Shown here one piece after another: positions 1 to 10,906 of a stretch of DNA of 64,000 bases. Below the pieces are notes generated by a model. That model was not told the DNA's origin. It did not search any database and saw only the letters and a list, made by a program, of their open reading frames with translations. Source of the stretch: Pomphorhynchus laevis (Eukaryota; Acanthocephala; Palaeacanthocephala; Echinorhynchida; Pomphorhynchidae); assembly GCA_012934845.2 (NCBI GenBank), contig WNNJ02002095.1, positions 51,236 through 115,235 on the forward strand, in the 5' to 3' direction. How positions within the stretch are numbered: the first letter of the stretch is position 1; each line of letters starts with the position of its first letter. A program made the position numbers and the translations under genes.

Positions 1-338
1 ATCAAAGATACAAGATAACTTTAATTTTGCCAATGCAATTGGCATCTTCAGACAGTTTCTGTAAATACTGATATTTTTATTAAAAAATTGTAATTTATGA
101 TATGATACAAATACAAGGTTACTCGAAAGTAAGTTTTCACTTTTAAAAAATCTCTTCCACTTTATTTTCGAAAACAGAATGACAAAGGTCAGATTGCTTT
201 CAGAAAATTTGATCGAGTCTATTTGTTAAATGTTAATTTTCAAGCGATTTGTTGATCTTATTATACTTTAAATTCTTTGTTAATTATTTTAATTTAAATA
301 ATTTATTATCTCAGTAATTTATAATATATATTTATCAG
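1..338 (+). other. Intron of the GSK-3 gene (3' part)
   Basis: AT-rich non-coding sequence with a pyrimidine-poor end, closing in an AG at 337-338 directly before a conserved kinase exon. The start of this intron and all earlier GSK-3 exons lie left of the window. No other feature seen. Confidence 0.7.
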
Positions 339-525
339 GTTTTGCCGAAGCGAACTCCAGCTCTAGGCGCCGAACTTGCTGACCTGATGCTTGTCTATAA
401 CCCAAAGCAGCGTATTAATCCGTTGAAGGCATTGGCTCATCCGTTTTTTGACGATCTTCGCGATCGATCGCTTCGTCAACCGAATGGGCGTCCATTGCCT
501 GAAATTTTTAATTTTACCAAAGAAG
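339..525 (+). CDS. gsk3: Glycogen synthase kinase 3 (shaggy), penultimate coding exon
   Basis: Serine/threonine kinase of Wnt/Hedgehog and insulin signalling. The exon opens in phase 0 after AG at 337-338 and encodes the end of the kinase C-lobe: residues V-L-P-K-R-T-P match the family's V-F-R-P-R-T-P, followed by RINPLKALAHPFFDDLRD and LPNGRPLPEIFNFT, which correspond to the conserved RLTPLEACAHSFFDELRD and NGRDTPALFNFT blocks of GSK-3 and of no other kinase. It ends after a single base (525) at a GT donor at 526-527. The active-site half of the kinase lies outside the window. Identification of the family is firm; alpha versus beta has no meaning for an invertebrate. Confidence 0.93.
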
Positions 526-572
526 GTATTATGTTCTACCCTAAATCAACTGATTTTTTCTTCTTTTTGCAG

Positions 573-790
573 AGCTCTCCAAGTTCCCATTTCTAGAGAA
601 TGTGCTGATACCCCCAACAGTGCAATCAACCCAACAACAGACTGTAGCACTCAGCAATTCATCCTTTCTGTCTACGTCATCAAAGCAGTCGGTAAATGAC
701 GTAAAGAGCAACAACCCACCCGGAAAAAAGCCGAGGGACGTCAATACTAACGCAGCTAAAAATGAAGATGTTGGTCATATAGTAATATAG
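573..790 (+). CDS. gsk3: Glycogen synthase kinase 3, last coding exon and stop
   Basis: The 47-bp intron 526-572 ends in a T-rich tract and CAG. The split codon (G from 525 plus AG) gives Glu, restoring the family motif F-T-K-E-L-S, after which NVLIPPTVQ matches the SILIPP/TILIPP end of the GSK-3 core. The remaining tail of about 60 residues is Ser, Thr, Asn and Gln rich and ends in DVGHIVI at a TAG (788-790). Such tails are short and variable in GSK-3 proteins, so the frame looks whole. Possible poly(A) signals AATAAA lie at about 1272 and 1289. Confidence 0.9.
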
Positions 791-2230
791 TCTGTTGCTA
801 TTGCTAGAACAACATATCTTTTCTATACCAATTCGATCACCATTTGACGACCACCTTTAAGCCACATATTCGTTTTATTTACAGTTTGATTTGTGTCGTG
901 ATATACATAGAAAGAAAACGAAGTAAACCTGTTTGAATCTAAGCCTCAGATTCATCATATGTAAATTGTTGCTAAAATGTTTTCGATTTTCACATTAGCA
1001 AATATAAAACATTCGAGTTTTAATTCCGTGTTATAAACGTAGATAAAGTATTTTATTGCGGAATCATTTGAATTTTAGTTATTTAGAAAACACTTGCTGA
1101 ATTTGTTAGCTCGTATTAGATCACTTTTGCACTAAAATCCGTGAAATTCGTCGCAACAAATGGATTAATCTTATTCATCCTTGTTGATCTTTTGCAACAA
1201 ATGGATTGCGATCACGAAAATTTGCGATTGCAAATTCTTATTAACGAAAACAGTAACGTTCAACAGCTCAAAATAAAGTATTAAAGGAATAAATTAATCT
1301 AAAAATTAACGTAAACATCGAAAGCAAACAATTAAACTGAACATCGAAAAATCTTTTTCTCTTCACATAAGAGAAACATTAAAGTTACAAAAACGATAGC
1401 GAAACTTGAAATAATTGAAAATAAGGAAAACACAATAACTTCATCAACTGGATCAGGAGAGTCGTAGTAGCTCATCATGGGAGTAGTTTTGGTCGTTAAC
1501 GTAGTTTTGATAATTTATAGAATTGTTTTAATATTCTAATTACAAAACAAATGGTTTTTGTTTATAATAAAAACACATTTATTCCGAACAACAAGCCACA
1601 TCTTGACTTTAAATAAGTCTATTAATTTATTAAGTATCAAAATTAAGTATCAAAATTCGGCTCATTATGTGACATTAAGAAACATTTAAACATTTAGAAA
1701 ATATAACTATTGACTTATTCGTAAAAACTCTTTTACTTTTAAATGATAAAATTCCACAATTGACTAGGAATAATTAAATCAGATAATCAATAATTAAATC
1801 AGATATAAGATTAATCTGGATATGGGTTCCACGGAAATTTTCATCGTCTCGTACACATGTGTTTCTTTCTTTAATTTGAGATTATTTAGCGAAACTTTGA
1901 TCAAACTTGAGTACTGCGCTTTTAGTGCAGAATAATACGTGTTTTAATTCCATTTTTCTTGTTTTATTGAGCAGACTGAACAGCCTTACGTCTTTGTTTT
2001 GTAAATTAATAATACAAAGAATAATATAATTATATGATTGTATATTTGCATTAACTAGTCACAAAGCTACACGACTGAATGATAGTGGGATTGAACAAAT
2101 CTGCAGCGCTTTTCATAAAGGTTCTGGAAACCGCTACGATCAAGGTACATTTTCGTTTTAATCAAACAGAAAATACTAAAATATATAAATCAACAAAATG
2201 TTATAAAAAATAGATTTTAAATGAATTTTA
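791..2230. other. GSK-3 3' UTR and intergenic AT-rich DNA
   Basis: No coding potential recognised. It should contain the GSK-3 3' UTR (AATAAA at about 1272 and 1289) and then plain AT-rich sequence up to the first retroelement debris at about 2230. Confidence 0.5.
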
Positions 2231-2239
2231 TTCAGAATT

Positions 2240-2965
2240 GTTTTCAATTTATAAATATTAAAATGCGTAGACTCAGTTATAAATTTGTTAAGCTTTATAG
2301 AATATGAATTTGTTCATAAAAAATAAATCTAAACTATATAAAGATTTGAAATATATGTCTAGATTTAGTAGATATTAAAGAAGCGTTAGTAAAATTAATT
2401 AATCTTATATTCGGAAAAAGATATACATATATATGTTATAATAATTATAACGCCTATCTAACAAAAATTAAACCATCAAGTAAATATAAATATATGGATA
2501 AAATTGAATTAATAGAATCCTTAAATATTTTGATAAATCAAAATTATTTAAAAGTAGGGACATCTATATTTAGACAAGTAAAAGGTGTTCCAATGGGTGG
2601 TAATAGTAGCCCAATTATAGCTGACTTGTTTTTAAGCTTTATAGAATATGAATTTGTTCATAACTGTGTAAAAACTAAATCTAAACAATATAAATATATG
2701 AAATATATGTTTCGATACATTGATGATATATGTGTATTTAATTCTAACAATTTTTATTCAATTAGTTAACAAATTTATATAGAAAGTCTTATTCTTAACA
2801 AAACCAATATTAATGATAAATAAATAAATAAATAAATAATAAATAAATAAACAAATTTATTCGGGTAGCTCTTTTCTTAATAAATCTAAAATTGATGATA
2901 AATATGGTATATATCTGGATATGAACATTAAATTTACATCAATTTAAACTATTATTTATTTTAAC
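2240..2965 (+). mobile_element. Penelope-like RT fragment (copy 1)
   Basis: From about 2365 the sequence follows the family copy at 63880-64000 and then encodes 91 residues with RT motif B (QVKGVPMGGNSSPIIADLFL) and motif C (FRYIDDI), the catalytic aspartate pair intact. The reading frame closes at about 2769, while related DNA continues to about 2965 and includes a (TAAA) run near 2820. A scrambled piece of the same RT lies just before it (2290-2360). Family members show YWNPKLHK upstream, DFSTLYT as motif A and no fused endonuclease. The assignment to PLE rests on these motifs. Dead fragment. Confidence 0.8.
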
Positions 2966-2999
2966 TTGATATAAATTATAAAAAATCTTATAACAATTG

Positions 3000-3400
3000 C
3001 ATAAGACAGCAAATATTTTACGGAAGTTGATGGATTTTGGAAAATACCAATTAATAGCACAAAATATATACGATTCAGTTTAATAACAAATGGCTTTTTG
3101 AGGAGACGGCGAACAGTGGCGCATTTCCAGTAGGAACGAAATGTACGGCTGCGGAAAGACAAGTTGAACAAAGTGGTTAAGAACGGTGAGATAGATGAGC
3201 AGATTTTTTTAAGCAAGTAGGTGGAAATTGGGTCAGAAGAAGAGGTTTTATTAGGTAATGACAGAAGAACCGAAGAAACTTTGTCAGACGAAGCGGGAAG
3301 AAGGTGGAATAGCTCTGGGAGGGAAGTATTTAAAGAGATGAGAGGATACAAGGAGCATATGGGTAGAACGGAAATAGATAATTGTTTTTTATAACAAACA
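3000..3400 (-). mobile_element. CR1/L2-like LINE fragment, N-terminal RT region
   Basis: Minus-strand translation contains LPELFHLLPASSDKVSSVL, then LPNKTSSSDPISTYLLKK and LFNLSFRSRTFRSYWK...LLKKP. These match the block that opens the RT domain in CR1/L2 LINEs (V..LL..LP.K.SP.DPIP..LLK, then NLSL..G.FP..WK.A.V.PLLKKP). A closely similar stretch lies in the copy at 46500-47640. The fragment has interrupted a PLE tail that ends at about 2998. Confidence 0.75.
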
Positions 3401-3770
3401 ATTTGGTTTTCGCAAAGGTCGATCGACGACAAAAGCTTCACTGCATGCAAGTAATATTATTGTAAACTTGATATCTACGACCAGATACGCCTATAGTGTA
3501 TTTGTAGACTTCTGTGAAGCTTTTGGTATAGAAAGTCGCTTAAAGTTTGCTCATATGTAATTTGGACAATAAATCGCTTCGAATATTACAAGAAATAAAA
3601 ATCGATGTATTCTTACCTTGTACCACATTTGAATTGGTCATCTGTAAATCTTCACTTCCTTTACTTATTCAACTTGGAATCCTCTATCGTCAGGGTTCAT
3701 CTTCAACGTCTCGCTTCTTTTTTCAATCAATAAACTCGCCGATCTATTAAAAAAGGTCCACTTGAGTCGA
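3400..3770 (+). mobile_element. LINE RT fragment of a second family
   Basis: The plus strand encodes QFGFRKGRSTTKA and then YSVFVDFCEAFG, the palm-domain motifs preceding and forming motif A of non-LTR reverse transcriptases. A degenerate motif B (QGSS...) follows near 3690 and FSINKLADLL near 3725, in shifted frames. Too short and decayed to assign to a clade. Confidence 0.55.
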
Positions 3771-3779
3771 TAAATCAGG

Positions 3780-4450
3780 GCTAAAATCTGATAAGCAGTT
3801 CCTTCTTATGACCTATAATCCTTACTCTGATGCATCGTCTATTATTTAAAAGTCAATTCATAACAATTGACTTTTAGTTTCAATTTCAATTTTAAATTTT
3901 GACTTGATATAAATTATATAAAATCTTATATATTATTATTAATCTTATTATTTAATTATTTAAATTATATTTAGCATTATTTTTAATTGATGAATAAAAT
4001 ACGTAGACTCAGTTAGCTGATTCGAATTATTAAAACAACAAGCAAAGCTCATCAAATGTCAGCAAAGCAAATACGAACGCATATAAGTATGGATGATTTA
4101 TATTTCCGCTTTAATAATGAATTGATCCGATATGATAGTTTGCAGCTTCTTTTAAATTTCAATTTTAAATTTTAACTTGATATAAGTTAGATAAAACCTT
4201 TTAACAATTATTTATTCGTTTTGGTGCTAAACCGACAATATCAAAGAACATTTTGATTACTATATTAATCCTCTTCTCTTTTCTGTTGTGTAAATGAATA
4301 GGGGCCGAACCTAATAACATAGCAGTTCCTTCTGATGACCTCTCATCCTTATTATGATGCATCGTTTGTTATTTGTTAGAGTATTCATAAATCAAATCAG
4401 CTAATTGAGTATTTAATATAATTATAAAATAAACAAAAATTGAGTTTTAA
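3780..4450. mobile_element. Mosaic of retroelement 3' tails
   Basis: Three pieces of the PLE 3' tail (3785-4020, 4130-4210 and 4300-4360, plus strand) share the block with CTGATGA, the TTTTAACTTGATATAAATTA segment and the closing ACGTAGACTCAGTTAGCTGA. Between them, 4210-4295 resembles 57745-57815, the 3' end of an RLE-type LINE. 4385-4450 is an inverted PLE tail end. No reading frame. Confidence 0.6.
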
Positions 4451-4489
4451 AAATTGACTATGCATTACAAAACGCCGTCGCGAGGAAAA

Positions 4490-4812
4490 CGGTGAAACAT
4501 CTCTCCATCAGAAACACGGAAATTTTCACACGCTCCGAAATTCGATGGCGCTCCGTCTCTCCTATGTGTTTTCTCCACTAGACTCTTTCGCCACAACACA
4601 CGATTTCCGCCTCGGTCTCCTCAACACTAGATCTATTCTCAATAAATCAGATTTTATCCTCAACCTATTCAGCAAGCAATCCATCGATCTCTTTTGCCTC
4701 ACCGAATCCTGGCACTCAGATTCTGACGACCTCTCCATTCGCCGTCTGTTCTCTGCCGCTTGCTCACTAATCAAATCCGCCCGCCCCCTCAGCTCATCCC
4801 GTTCCAATAAGG
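4490..4812 (+). mobile_element. CR1/L2-like LINE, start of the endonuclease domain
   Basis: Encodes DFRLGLLNTRSILNKSDFIL, then SIDLFCLTESWHSDSDD. This is the N-terminal block of the APE-type endonuclease of CR1/L2 LINEs (LLN.RSL.NK...I, then LDLLCLTETWL). It breaks off at about 4812, where an AT-rich palindromic stretch begins. The sequence is much GC-richer than its surroundings, as are the other CR1-like pieces here. Confidence 0.75.
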
Positions 4813-5035
4813 CAATATTATTGCCTTATTATTAAATATTATTATTTAATAATATTAAATATTATTAAAATAATAATATTTAATACTTAAATATTATTAT
4901 TTAATAATATTTAATATTATTAAAATAATAATATTTAATTCTTAAATATTATTATTTATTTGTATAACCGCTCAAACTCAATTATACCAATAAGGCAATA
5001 ATAATTTTAATTTTGAAACTATATATCTATTCTAA
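4813..5035. repeat. AT-rich palindromic low-complexity tract
   Basis: Repeated TTAATAATATT and AAATATTATT words form overlapping inverted and direct repeats, with a copy of CCAATAAGGCAATA near each end (about 4804 and 4986). It separates the LINE fragment from the last recognisable dynein exon. Confidence 0.6.
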
Positions 5036-5071
5036 TTAAAATATGTATTTGTAGATAAAGTGGTTAATCAC

Positions 5072-5980
5072 CTTGGCATTTATCATTTTTTCGACAATAT
5101 CTCTAGCATGTAAATCGATAAGACAGAGCGTTGTTATTTTTTGACGATCGAGTTCATTTATATCACCCAAAAGCAGCTTTATAAGTGCATTTAATTGATT
5201 CATTTGCTTCTTTAGATAATCTTTGAGGGCATTTAGATTAGTTTCAATTGATTGGAACACTGCGTTGACTTCAGATGTCCACCATATTTGTGATCCATTA
5301 AAACAATTTGTACCGGATACTTTCCAATCCACGCTTCTCTGTTTTGATGCTCATAGTTAGAAACGGCTTCTTTCAGCCAGTGTCGAATTGAATTCTTCAT
5401 TGCCTGTAGAACAGTATTAATCCAATATCCCACCTGTCCCTCGAGTAAATATTTATCCATGAATTTTACAAACTCTCCTTCGTCTGAGTACATTACGGTT
5501 GCGAATGCTGAAATTAGATCTTCTGCTGTAACTTCATTCATCATCATTGTAAAATCATCTTCCTCGCTAGCATCTTCTGTGTCTTCATCATTGTATGTGC
5601 CTTCTGGCTCATCGTTATCATCTGCCTCGTTAATTAGGACGGATTTCTTTTGCTGATCTCTCACTGAATCATACGTGGCAAATTTATTGGCGCTTTTCGC
5701 CTGTTTATGATGTTTGTCACGTCGACGTGATGATGTACTGTGATAGTGTTTTCGTTTATGTCGTAGTTAACTGAAATTTCTCGAAGAATGACCTAATTTA
5801 GTACTGCTCTTCCGTGTTTTCTTCGAAGAAGGCTTATCAGCCTCCGACGAAAGGTTGACGGGCCCTAATTCTAGCTTATCGATTGAATCGAATAGTTTTA
5901 TCAGTAGGTGCATTACTTTACTCGGATCAGTTCCGTTTGATAAGATATCTAGCAATTCAGAAGGAGATACGAAATAAAAT
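5072..5980 (-). pseudogene. Dynein exon 18: end of linker, last recognised exon
   Basis: Continues from exon 17 through a split Arg codon. It encodes FYFVSPSELLDILSNGTDP and KLFDSIDKL, a basic Ser/His/Lys-rich insert, an acidic stretch (DEDTEDASEEDD), then VGYWINTVLQAMKNSIRHWL and REAWIGKYPVQIV, QIWWTSEVNAVF and LDLHARD-type LIDLHARDIVEKMI. All align in order with the linker end of DNAH17. An in-frame TAA lies at 5767-5769 inside the insert, and the frame shifts by one between PVQIVL and GSQIWW near 5300. A GT donor follows at 5070-5071, but no next exon is visible. The insert is longer and more charged than in vertebrate relatives. Confidence 0.85.
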
Positions 5981-6030
5981 CTAAAACAAAACAAACACAA
6001 ATATCATGATATTAAATTAGCCGCAACTAC

Positions 6031-6185
6031 CTTGGAAACATTATTCTCTTTGTTTCTAAGTACCCTTCCAACGCCTTTTGACTTTGGGATAATCGACGTT
6101 CAATACTTTCAAATAAATCAAGCAATCCCGGACGATTCATACATCCGACTATGTTTAAATCTTCCATGTTGCTTTTGCAGATGTT
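6031..6185 (-). pseudogene. Dynein exon 17 (linker)
   Basis: Encodes NRPGLLDLFESIERRLSQSQ and KALEGYLETKRIMFPR, matching the linker segment KLEDIQHRLCLCEKALAEYLDTKR of DNAH17. The frame is open and bounded by AG at 6186-6187 and GT at 6029-6030. The following intron is only 50 bp (5981-6030). Confidence 0.85.
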
Positions 6186-6415
6186 CTAATAAACATTTAT
6201 TTTTTATACATACATTAATACAATCCAATGCGGAGTAAAAAATGTTTTAAATTTATTTCAAAATATATTAAAAAGCATTAATTCTCTAATATTTCGATGT
6301 TCCCGAAAAAATATTAAATTTCAGAATATGCAAATAAATTTTCATCAAAATTGCTATTTCAAAGCAATTAGAGTTATGCGAGCAAAAATATAATAGTTTA
6401 ACAAACAATAAATAC

Positions 6416-6640
6416 CTTAAAATCTGAGTCTTGAATGTGGAACTGTCTTGTTTTCTTGGGGAGTTTAGCCCTAATATCCTGAGTACCAATAAATATTGTC
6501 TCCAGGTAAGACCAAGTCTTCTGTACATCAATTAGTTTTCTTAAAACTTGATCAACCGCAGCCAGTTGAGTTTGCCAATACTGTGGATCATTTGCAAAAT
6601 AATCGGCATACTTTGAAGTAGCCATCATTTGCAGCTGATT
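6416..6640 (-). pseudogene. Dynein exon 16 (linker)
   Basis: Encodes SKYADYFANDPQYWQTQL, then VQKTWSYLETIFIGTQDIR and AKLPKKTRQFHIQDSDFK. This is the best-conserved part of the dynein linker (V.RTWS.LE.IFIGSEDIR.QLPEDSKRF in DNAH9/17). Open frame, AG before and GT after; the donor position may be off by one base. Confidence 0.88.
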
Positions 6641-6911
6641 CTAAAACCATGCAGGGATTACAAAAACAATTATAATTTTAATATCTGATTATATCTTCAA
6701 ATATTATTTATATCTATCAATAGTTATTATTCATGCATCGACAATTTTGGTAGATTTCGCTATTGCATGTTAAGAAATTGATTAATTTAAATAAGATATT
6801 GCATGTGCCTTAAAAGCTCTAACTTGACGTAATGGTAAAAACAAGATTTACGAAAGAAATTACATATTATAGCAAAATGTATAAATATATCAGTAAAAAT
6901 TCAAGTTATTT

Positions 6912-7090
6912 TAATTATGATTTTAGACGAAACATTCTTATTCAATTAAGGTCTAACAACAAATTTTCGGTAACTACCTGTTATCATCGTCAAATGGTAA
7001 CATAGCATAATGATGGTATTAGTTAGTTACCAAACATTTGCTGTTAGACCTTGATTAAATAATAAATTTTTCGTCTAAAATCATTATAAT
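6912..7090. repeat. MITE-like foldback element in a dynein intron
   Basis: Two arms of about 75 bp are imperfect inverted copies: the left starts near ATGATTTTAGACGAAA and holds AAGGTCTAACAAC and GGTAACTA; the right carries the complements (TAGTTACC, GTTAGACCTTG, TTCGTCTAAAATCAT). It encodes nothing and lies between dynein exons 15 and 16, in a part of the gene that is not duplicated. The size and terminal symmetry suggest a non-autonomous DNA transposon relic. Confidence 0.7.
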
Positions 7091-7337
7091 GTATAAATAT
7101 ATCCGTGCCATATCGTGCAGGTTTAGAAACATGCACTGATCGTATTCAACAAACATATTGTATTTATTGCAGAAATTTAAATTTTTGGTCTAACTAGCTG
7201 TGAATAGAATTTTATGCCCAAATAGAAGCACGGGTTTGCGGAGTTGTCAACATATAATTAATTGAAACGTTATTTAGATAATCCATGCAAGTAGTTGATA
7301 TTTAAAATAGTTTAAACATTATCGAAATGTGATGAAC

Positions 7338-7508
7338 CTGATGATCATCCAGTGATTCAATAATATCGTCTCTTGCTACAAGTAAAGATGTCCCGGTTCT
7401 CTCGTGTTCAACAACATCAAACGTCGCGCTTTTCCATAATGCAGATATTTCATTGAGCGTCTTTTGCATTGATAATTCTTTGATTGACTTTTCCACTATA
7501 TCTCGAAC
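7338..7508 (-). pseudogene. Dynein exon 15 (linker)
   Basis: Encodes VRDIVEKSIKELSMQKTLNE, then HERTGTSLLVARDDIIESLD, matching VRSIVDKAVKEMGMEKVLKE and HSRTGTPLLRSNEDLIETLE of DNAH17. Phase 0 on both sides, open frame, AG at 7509-7510 and GT at 7336-7337. Confidence 0.88.
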
Positions 7509-7655
7509 CTAAATTACAATTTTTACTCTTGCCAAATAAACTCAAAAGCAGCACTAAAATATAACAAAATAATGTGTTCTTTTTGCTTAAATGTTTCTGT
7601 AATTTAAGAAGCATTGTTTGTTATTTTTTACTTTATAATCTCAAAAAAAACTAAC

Positions 7656-7882
7656 CTGATCTTCATTAAAGTGAAGATTTAGGCGCAAAAGATCATCGAG
7701 TTTCATTGAGTCATCAATTTTGAAGAAGAATCCAGTCGTTGATTCCATTAGTTCGTTCCAATGACGATCCCTCATGGAATCAGTCTTCACTTCAGATATC
7801 ACCCGAATTGCACTTAACATGTTTTTAACTTCGCTTTCAATTCGTATAAAATTGTCCCATTTCCCACAAGCTTTGCTTAGAC
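7656..7882 (-). pseudogene. Dynein exon 14 (linker)
   Basis: Encodes GKWDNFIRIESEVKNML, MRDRHWNELMESTTGFFF and LDDLLRLNLHFNEDQ. The DRHW and LADLLQLNLH-like blocks are dynein linker signatures. The first two bases complete the Gly codon left open by exon 13. Open frame. Confidence 0.88.
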
Positions 7883-8594
7883 CTGCGAATAATTAGAATT
7901 TTTATTGTTAATACAATTTTATATCCCCAGTTGTTTATCCAATGTTAGAATCATTACAAAAATAATTTTCTTTATATAATATTAAGATTATAATATTATA
8001 TAAATATATAATATTTTAATGCAATTATATAATAAATTTATTATTTTTTAGAAATAAGTGAAATTTATATTTGACTGATGGTTTACAAATTAATAGGCTC
8101 GAAAATATACAATAACTTATTTATTTTAAATTCTAATTCTTCAAATGAATGAAATAATATATTCAGTTGCTGCAGCTATTAAAGTTTATAAATAGTAAAT
8201 GAAAAAAATATCAAAATCTGAAAATCAGAATGCATCAATTTTTTATTTTTAAGAATATTTCTGAAATCCCGCGTACATTTTATGCCTAGCATCACCATGA
8301 ACACTTAGCTTTCTAAATTAAAATTGTTTTATCTCAAATAATTGATATAAATCTAACATTGAAATACTAAATACTTACAATGCGGTATGGCCTTAATTAT
8401 AACCTGTACAACTCTTGAACAGTTAAATCAATTTATATTTGAAACAGAATTCTGGCAACTTTCAACTGGTAACGTATTAAAACTGTTTCTATTTTATTTG
8501 TGTTATACTTAAGACATGTGTTTAAACATATCCGATGGGATTTAAGTACAAATTGTGGATTATTATTAATTACACCATAATCATAAGCAATTAC

Positions 8595-8853
8595 CACGCA
8601 GTTCTTTAAGTAGAAACTTTTGCTTCAATGTCTGTTCAATCATTTCAATATTAGCGTCTTTCCAAGTAGTAGTTCGCCAATATGCCATGGATGAAGTGAT
8701 AATATCGATAATATCCCATAACTGTTTGACTGCATATAGTTCTTCTTTGCATTGATTCAGTTGCTTAAATTCGGGTATCGCCATATCAAAAACAGCTGAT
8801 GTTTCTCTTAGATCGCTGACTTCTTTTAATTTACTATCAATAGTTTCGTTAAG
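8595..8853 (-). pseudogene. Dynein exon 13 (linker)
   Basis: Encodes LKEVSDLRETSAVFD, then IPEFKQLNQCKEELYAVKQL and YWRTTTWKDANIEMIEQ, closely matching VPEFKQLKQCRKEVRLLKQL and W.STLWKDVNVE of DNAH17. Open frame, acceptor AG at 8854-8855, donor GT after one base of the next codon. Confidence 0.88.
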
Positions 8854-8902
8854 CTACAACATATATTTAAAGTTTATAAGAAAGTAAATTATAGTAAATT
8901 AC

Positions 8903-9106
8903 TGTGTCTATTCGTTCATAATGTTCAGGAACGTTCTGGTGGAATGGACCATATCCTATAAATGAGCTTCTGAACTCATCTTGCCATTGCTCAAGGTCAG
9001 CTAATCGTAATCGAAAGTCAGCAATTTGATCGGCCAGATAAGGAGTAAGCTGTTGTTTCACGTGCACTGCTTTTATCTGAAGACTAGACCATTGACCATG
9101 AATTTT
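8903..9106 (-). pseudogene. Dynein exon 12 (linker start)
   Basis: Encodes HVKQQLTPYLADQIADFRLR and QDEFRSSFIGYGPFHQ, corresponding to VKQQVAPLQANEVNIIRRKC and HEFREKFRKEAPF of DNAH17. Phase 0 at both ends, whereas exon 11 ends in phase 2, so at least one exon (about 70 residues in relatives) is missing between them. Just outside the duplicated region. Confidence 0.85.
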
Positions 9107-10424
9107 CTAAAATTGAAGTACGTTTTGTATGTTAACGCAAACTTACGTTTTATCTAAGGAAAATATTAAATATTTTAAATTATAACTTACATCGCATTAT
9201 TAAAATTTAAAATTATTAAATTAAAAATACGAATGTTTAAATTTATTACTTTGTAATAAATCCTGTTACAGGAAATCCTGGAACTTATACGTTCAGTATA
9301 AACGTTAGAGTTTTCGGGATCAGCTAAACATATGAAGAAGAAATAGTAACATAATAATAAATAAATAATATATTACAATATATTATATAATATTTTATTT
9401 AATAAAAAAGAATATTTTATTTTAATATAAACGAAATTAAAAGCATTTGAAATGATTTTAATTTACAAACAATTTATAAAATAATAATTTATTTTTAATT
9501 ATTTTTATGAAATATTATTCTTATAGTTGAATTATCTTAATATGGAATCCTGGAACTTAAAAGTTCCAGATATTTATATAAATTGTTTTAAAGTTTATAC
9601 AAACTGTAAATAAATCAATTTGTAATTCACTGTTAATAAGAATAAATTTTAAAATAATAATAAATATTAAATTTTATTTAAAATTAATCTAAAATATTTA
9701 TTTGATGAACGTTATAAAAATGAAATTATAAAATCATAATAGTAACACAAGCCTATATTTTAATTATGTAAAATATAAAGTTTCATTACGACCACTAATT
9801 TAGTTATATATTCTAAGCACTGCTTTTACAGATTCAATATTTTTTATGTTAAATTAAATAATATATTTAATATAATATTAATATTATTTAATATTATTTT
9901 AGTATATTATACTAAATATTATACTTTTTTATTAAAAATATATCCATCCTGATCGAAATTAACATTAATTATGATCAGGATGGTATATTAACATTAATGT
10001 TAGTTTTCTGAAGATGCTAGTAGTTACTAACGAAATATAAAATGATTTTTATTGTCGTTCAACTATACCTGATGAATGTTAACTAATTGGATGAATCGAT
10101 TTTTTTAAATTATGCTAAATTGTGGCATAAAAGCATGTATAAGGCATGTAAAAGCATGTAATGCAAAGAGGTGTCCGATCTTTTGTTCATGTGAGTTTAG
10201 CTCATCCTATGCGTACAAAACGGCTACTAGTTAAAGAATGAAACCATAAAGTATGCACAACTGTTGAAATGTTCAAATTAGCACTGCGTGACCTTCAAAT
10301 AGAATTATTTTCAGTAATATAAGGTATGATTTATATTAAATTGTAATAATGTAATGTTTGCATTTTGCTAGAATAGAAGAATTAAATATTTTCTGATATT
10401 TTCTGATAGGACGGGTTATTATTG

Positions 10425-10690
10425 ATGGATTTAATTTTTAATGATCACATTAATAATGATCATATCAATCGCCTTTTTTGTTATTTTATTCGCTTTTTTT
10501 CATTTTGTTATGAATACATATGTGTTTTGTACTTTTGTTGTACATTTTTTGTTTTTTTGTTTCGTTGTTGTGTTTTATTTGCTGCGATCCCTACAAAAGG
10601 AAACGTTACATGAACAAATGTCAGCAAAGACTTTGATTCCAGCATCAATGCACAAACAGACAAGAAACGTTATTTATGTGATTTTTTTTC
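10425..10690 (+). mobile_element. PLE GIY-YIG element, 3' end fragment (left arm)
   Basis: Begins with the remnant N-D-H-I-N-N-D-H-I, cognate to the INNDHVIDFD strand of the GIY-YIG domain at 30060-30400, then a T-rich stretch and the 3' trailer with GCTGCGATCCCTACAAAAG and ACATGAACAA. The same trailer lies at 28200-28460 (mirror), 29590-29830 and 30440-30540. It is not a gene of the host, though a 146-residue frame runs through it by chance. Confidence 0.7.
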
Positions 10691-10870
10691 ATTTTTATGT
10701 TGGCTCTGAAACGGGCCCAGCATATGTCGTTGAATGGGAAAACCCAGGTGCGCCTTTGGTGTACCTGGGCTATCTCGGGATTAGTCTTCTTCTCTTGAGG
10801 ACGTACCCCAGAGCAAAGACTAAGGTTTCTAAACTAGAATTAGAAAATGATTTATTAAAAAAAAACTTAC
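10690..10870 (+). mobile_element. Jockey/I-like LINE, 3' fragment (left arm)
   Basis: Matches the 3' region of the LINE at 36770-40450 (its positions about 36990-37130, opposite strand): shared words include ATCTCGGGATTAGTCTT, GAGGACGT, TAAGGTTTCTAAA and the CCCAGGTGCGCCT block. The PLE trailer joins it directly at about 10690, so one inserted beside or into the other before the dynein region was duplicated. Confidence 0.75.
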
Positions 10871-10906
10871 AAAATATCTAAAAACAACAACACGTTTTAT
10901 ATTTAC

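Larger units (their letters stand above)
9107..10906. other. Dynein intron 11, filled with retroelement debris
   Basis: AT-rich sequence with a short inverted repeat CCATCCTGATC/GATCAGGATGG (9949-9980) and a copy of the segment with CTGAAGATGCTAG (about 10005-10070) seen also at 28850 and 29580. Then come the PLE/LINE composite at 10425-10870. The exon expected here by comparison with DNAH17 was not found. Confidence 0.6.

Noticed and set aside
10441-10881. 146-codon frame with a hydrophobic start, resembling a membrane protein
   Set aside because: It runs through a T-rich PLE trailer and a LINE 3' piece, and its mirror copy in the other arm is not kept open. Chance frame.
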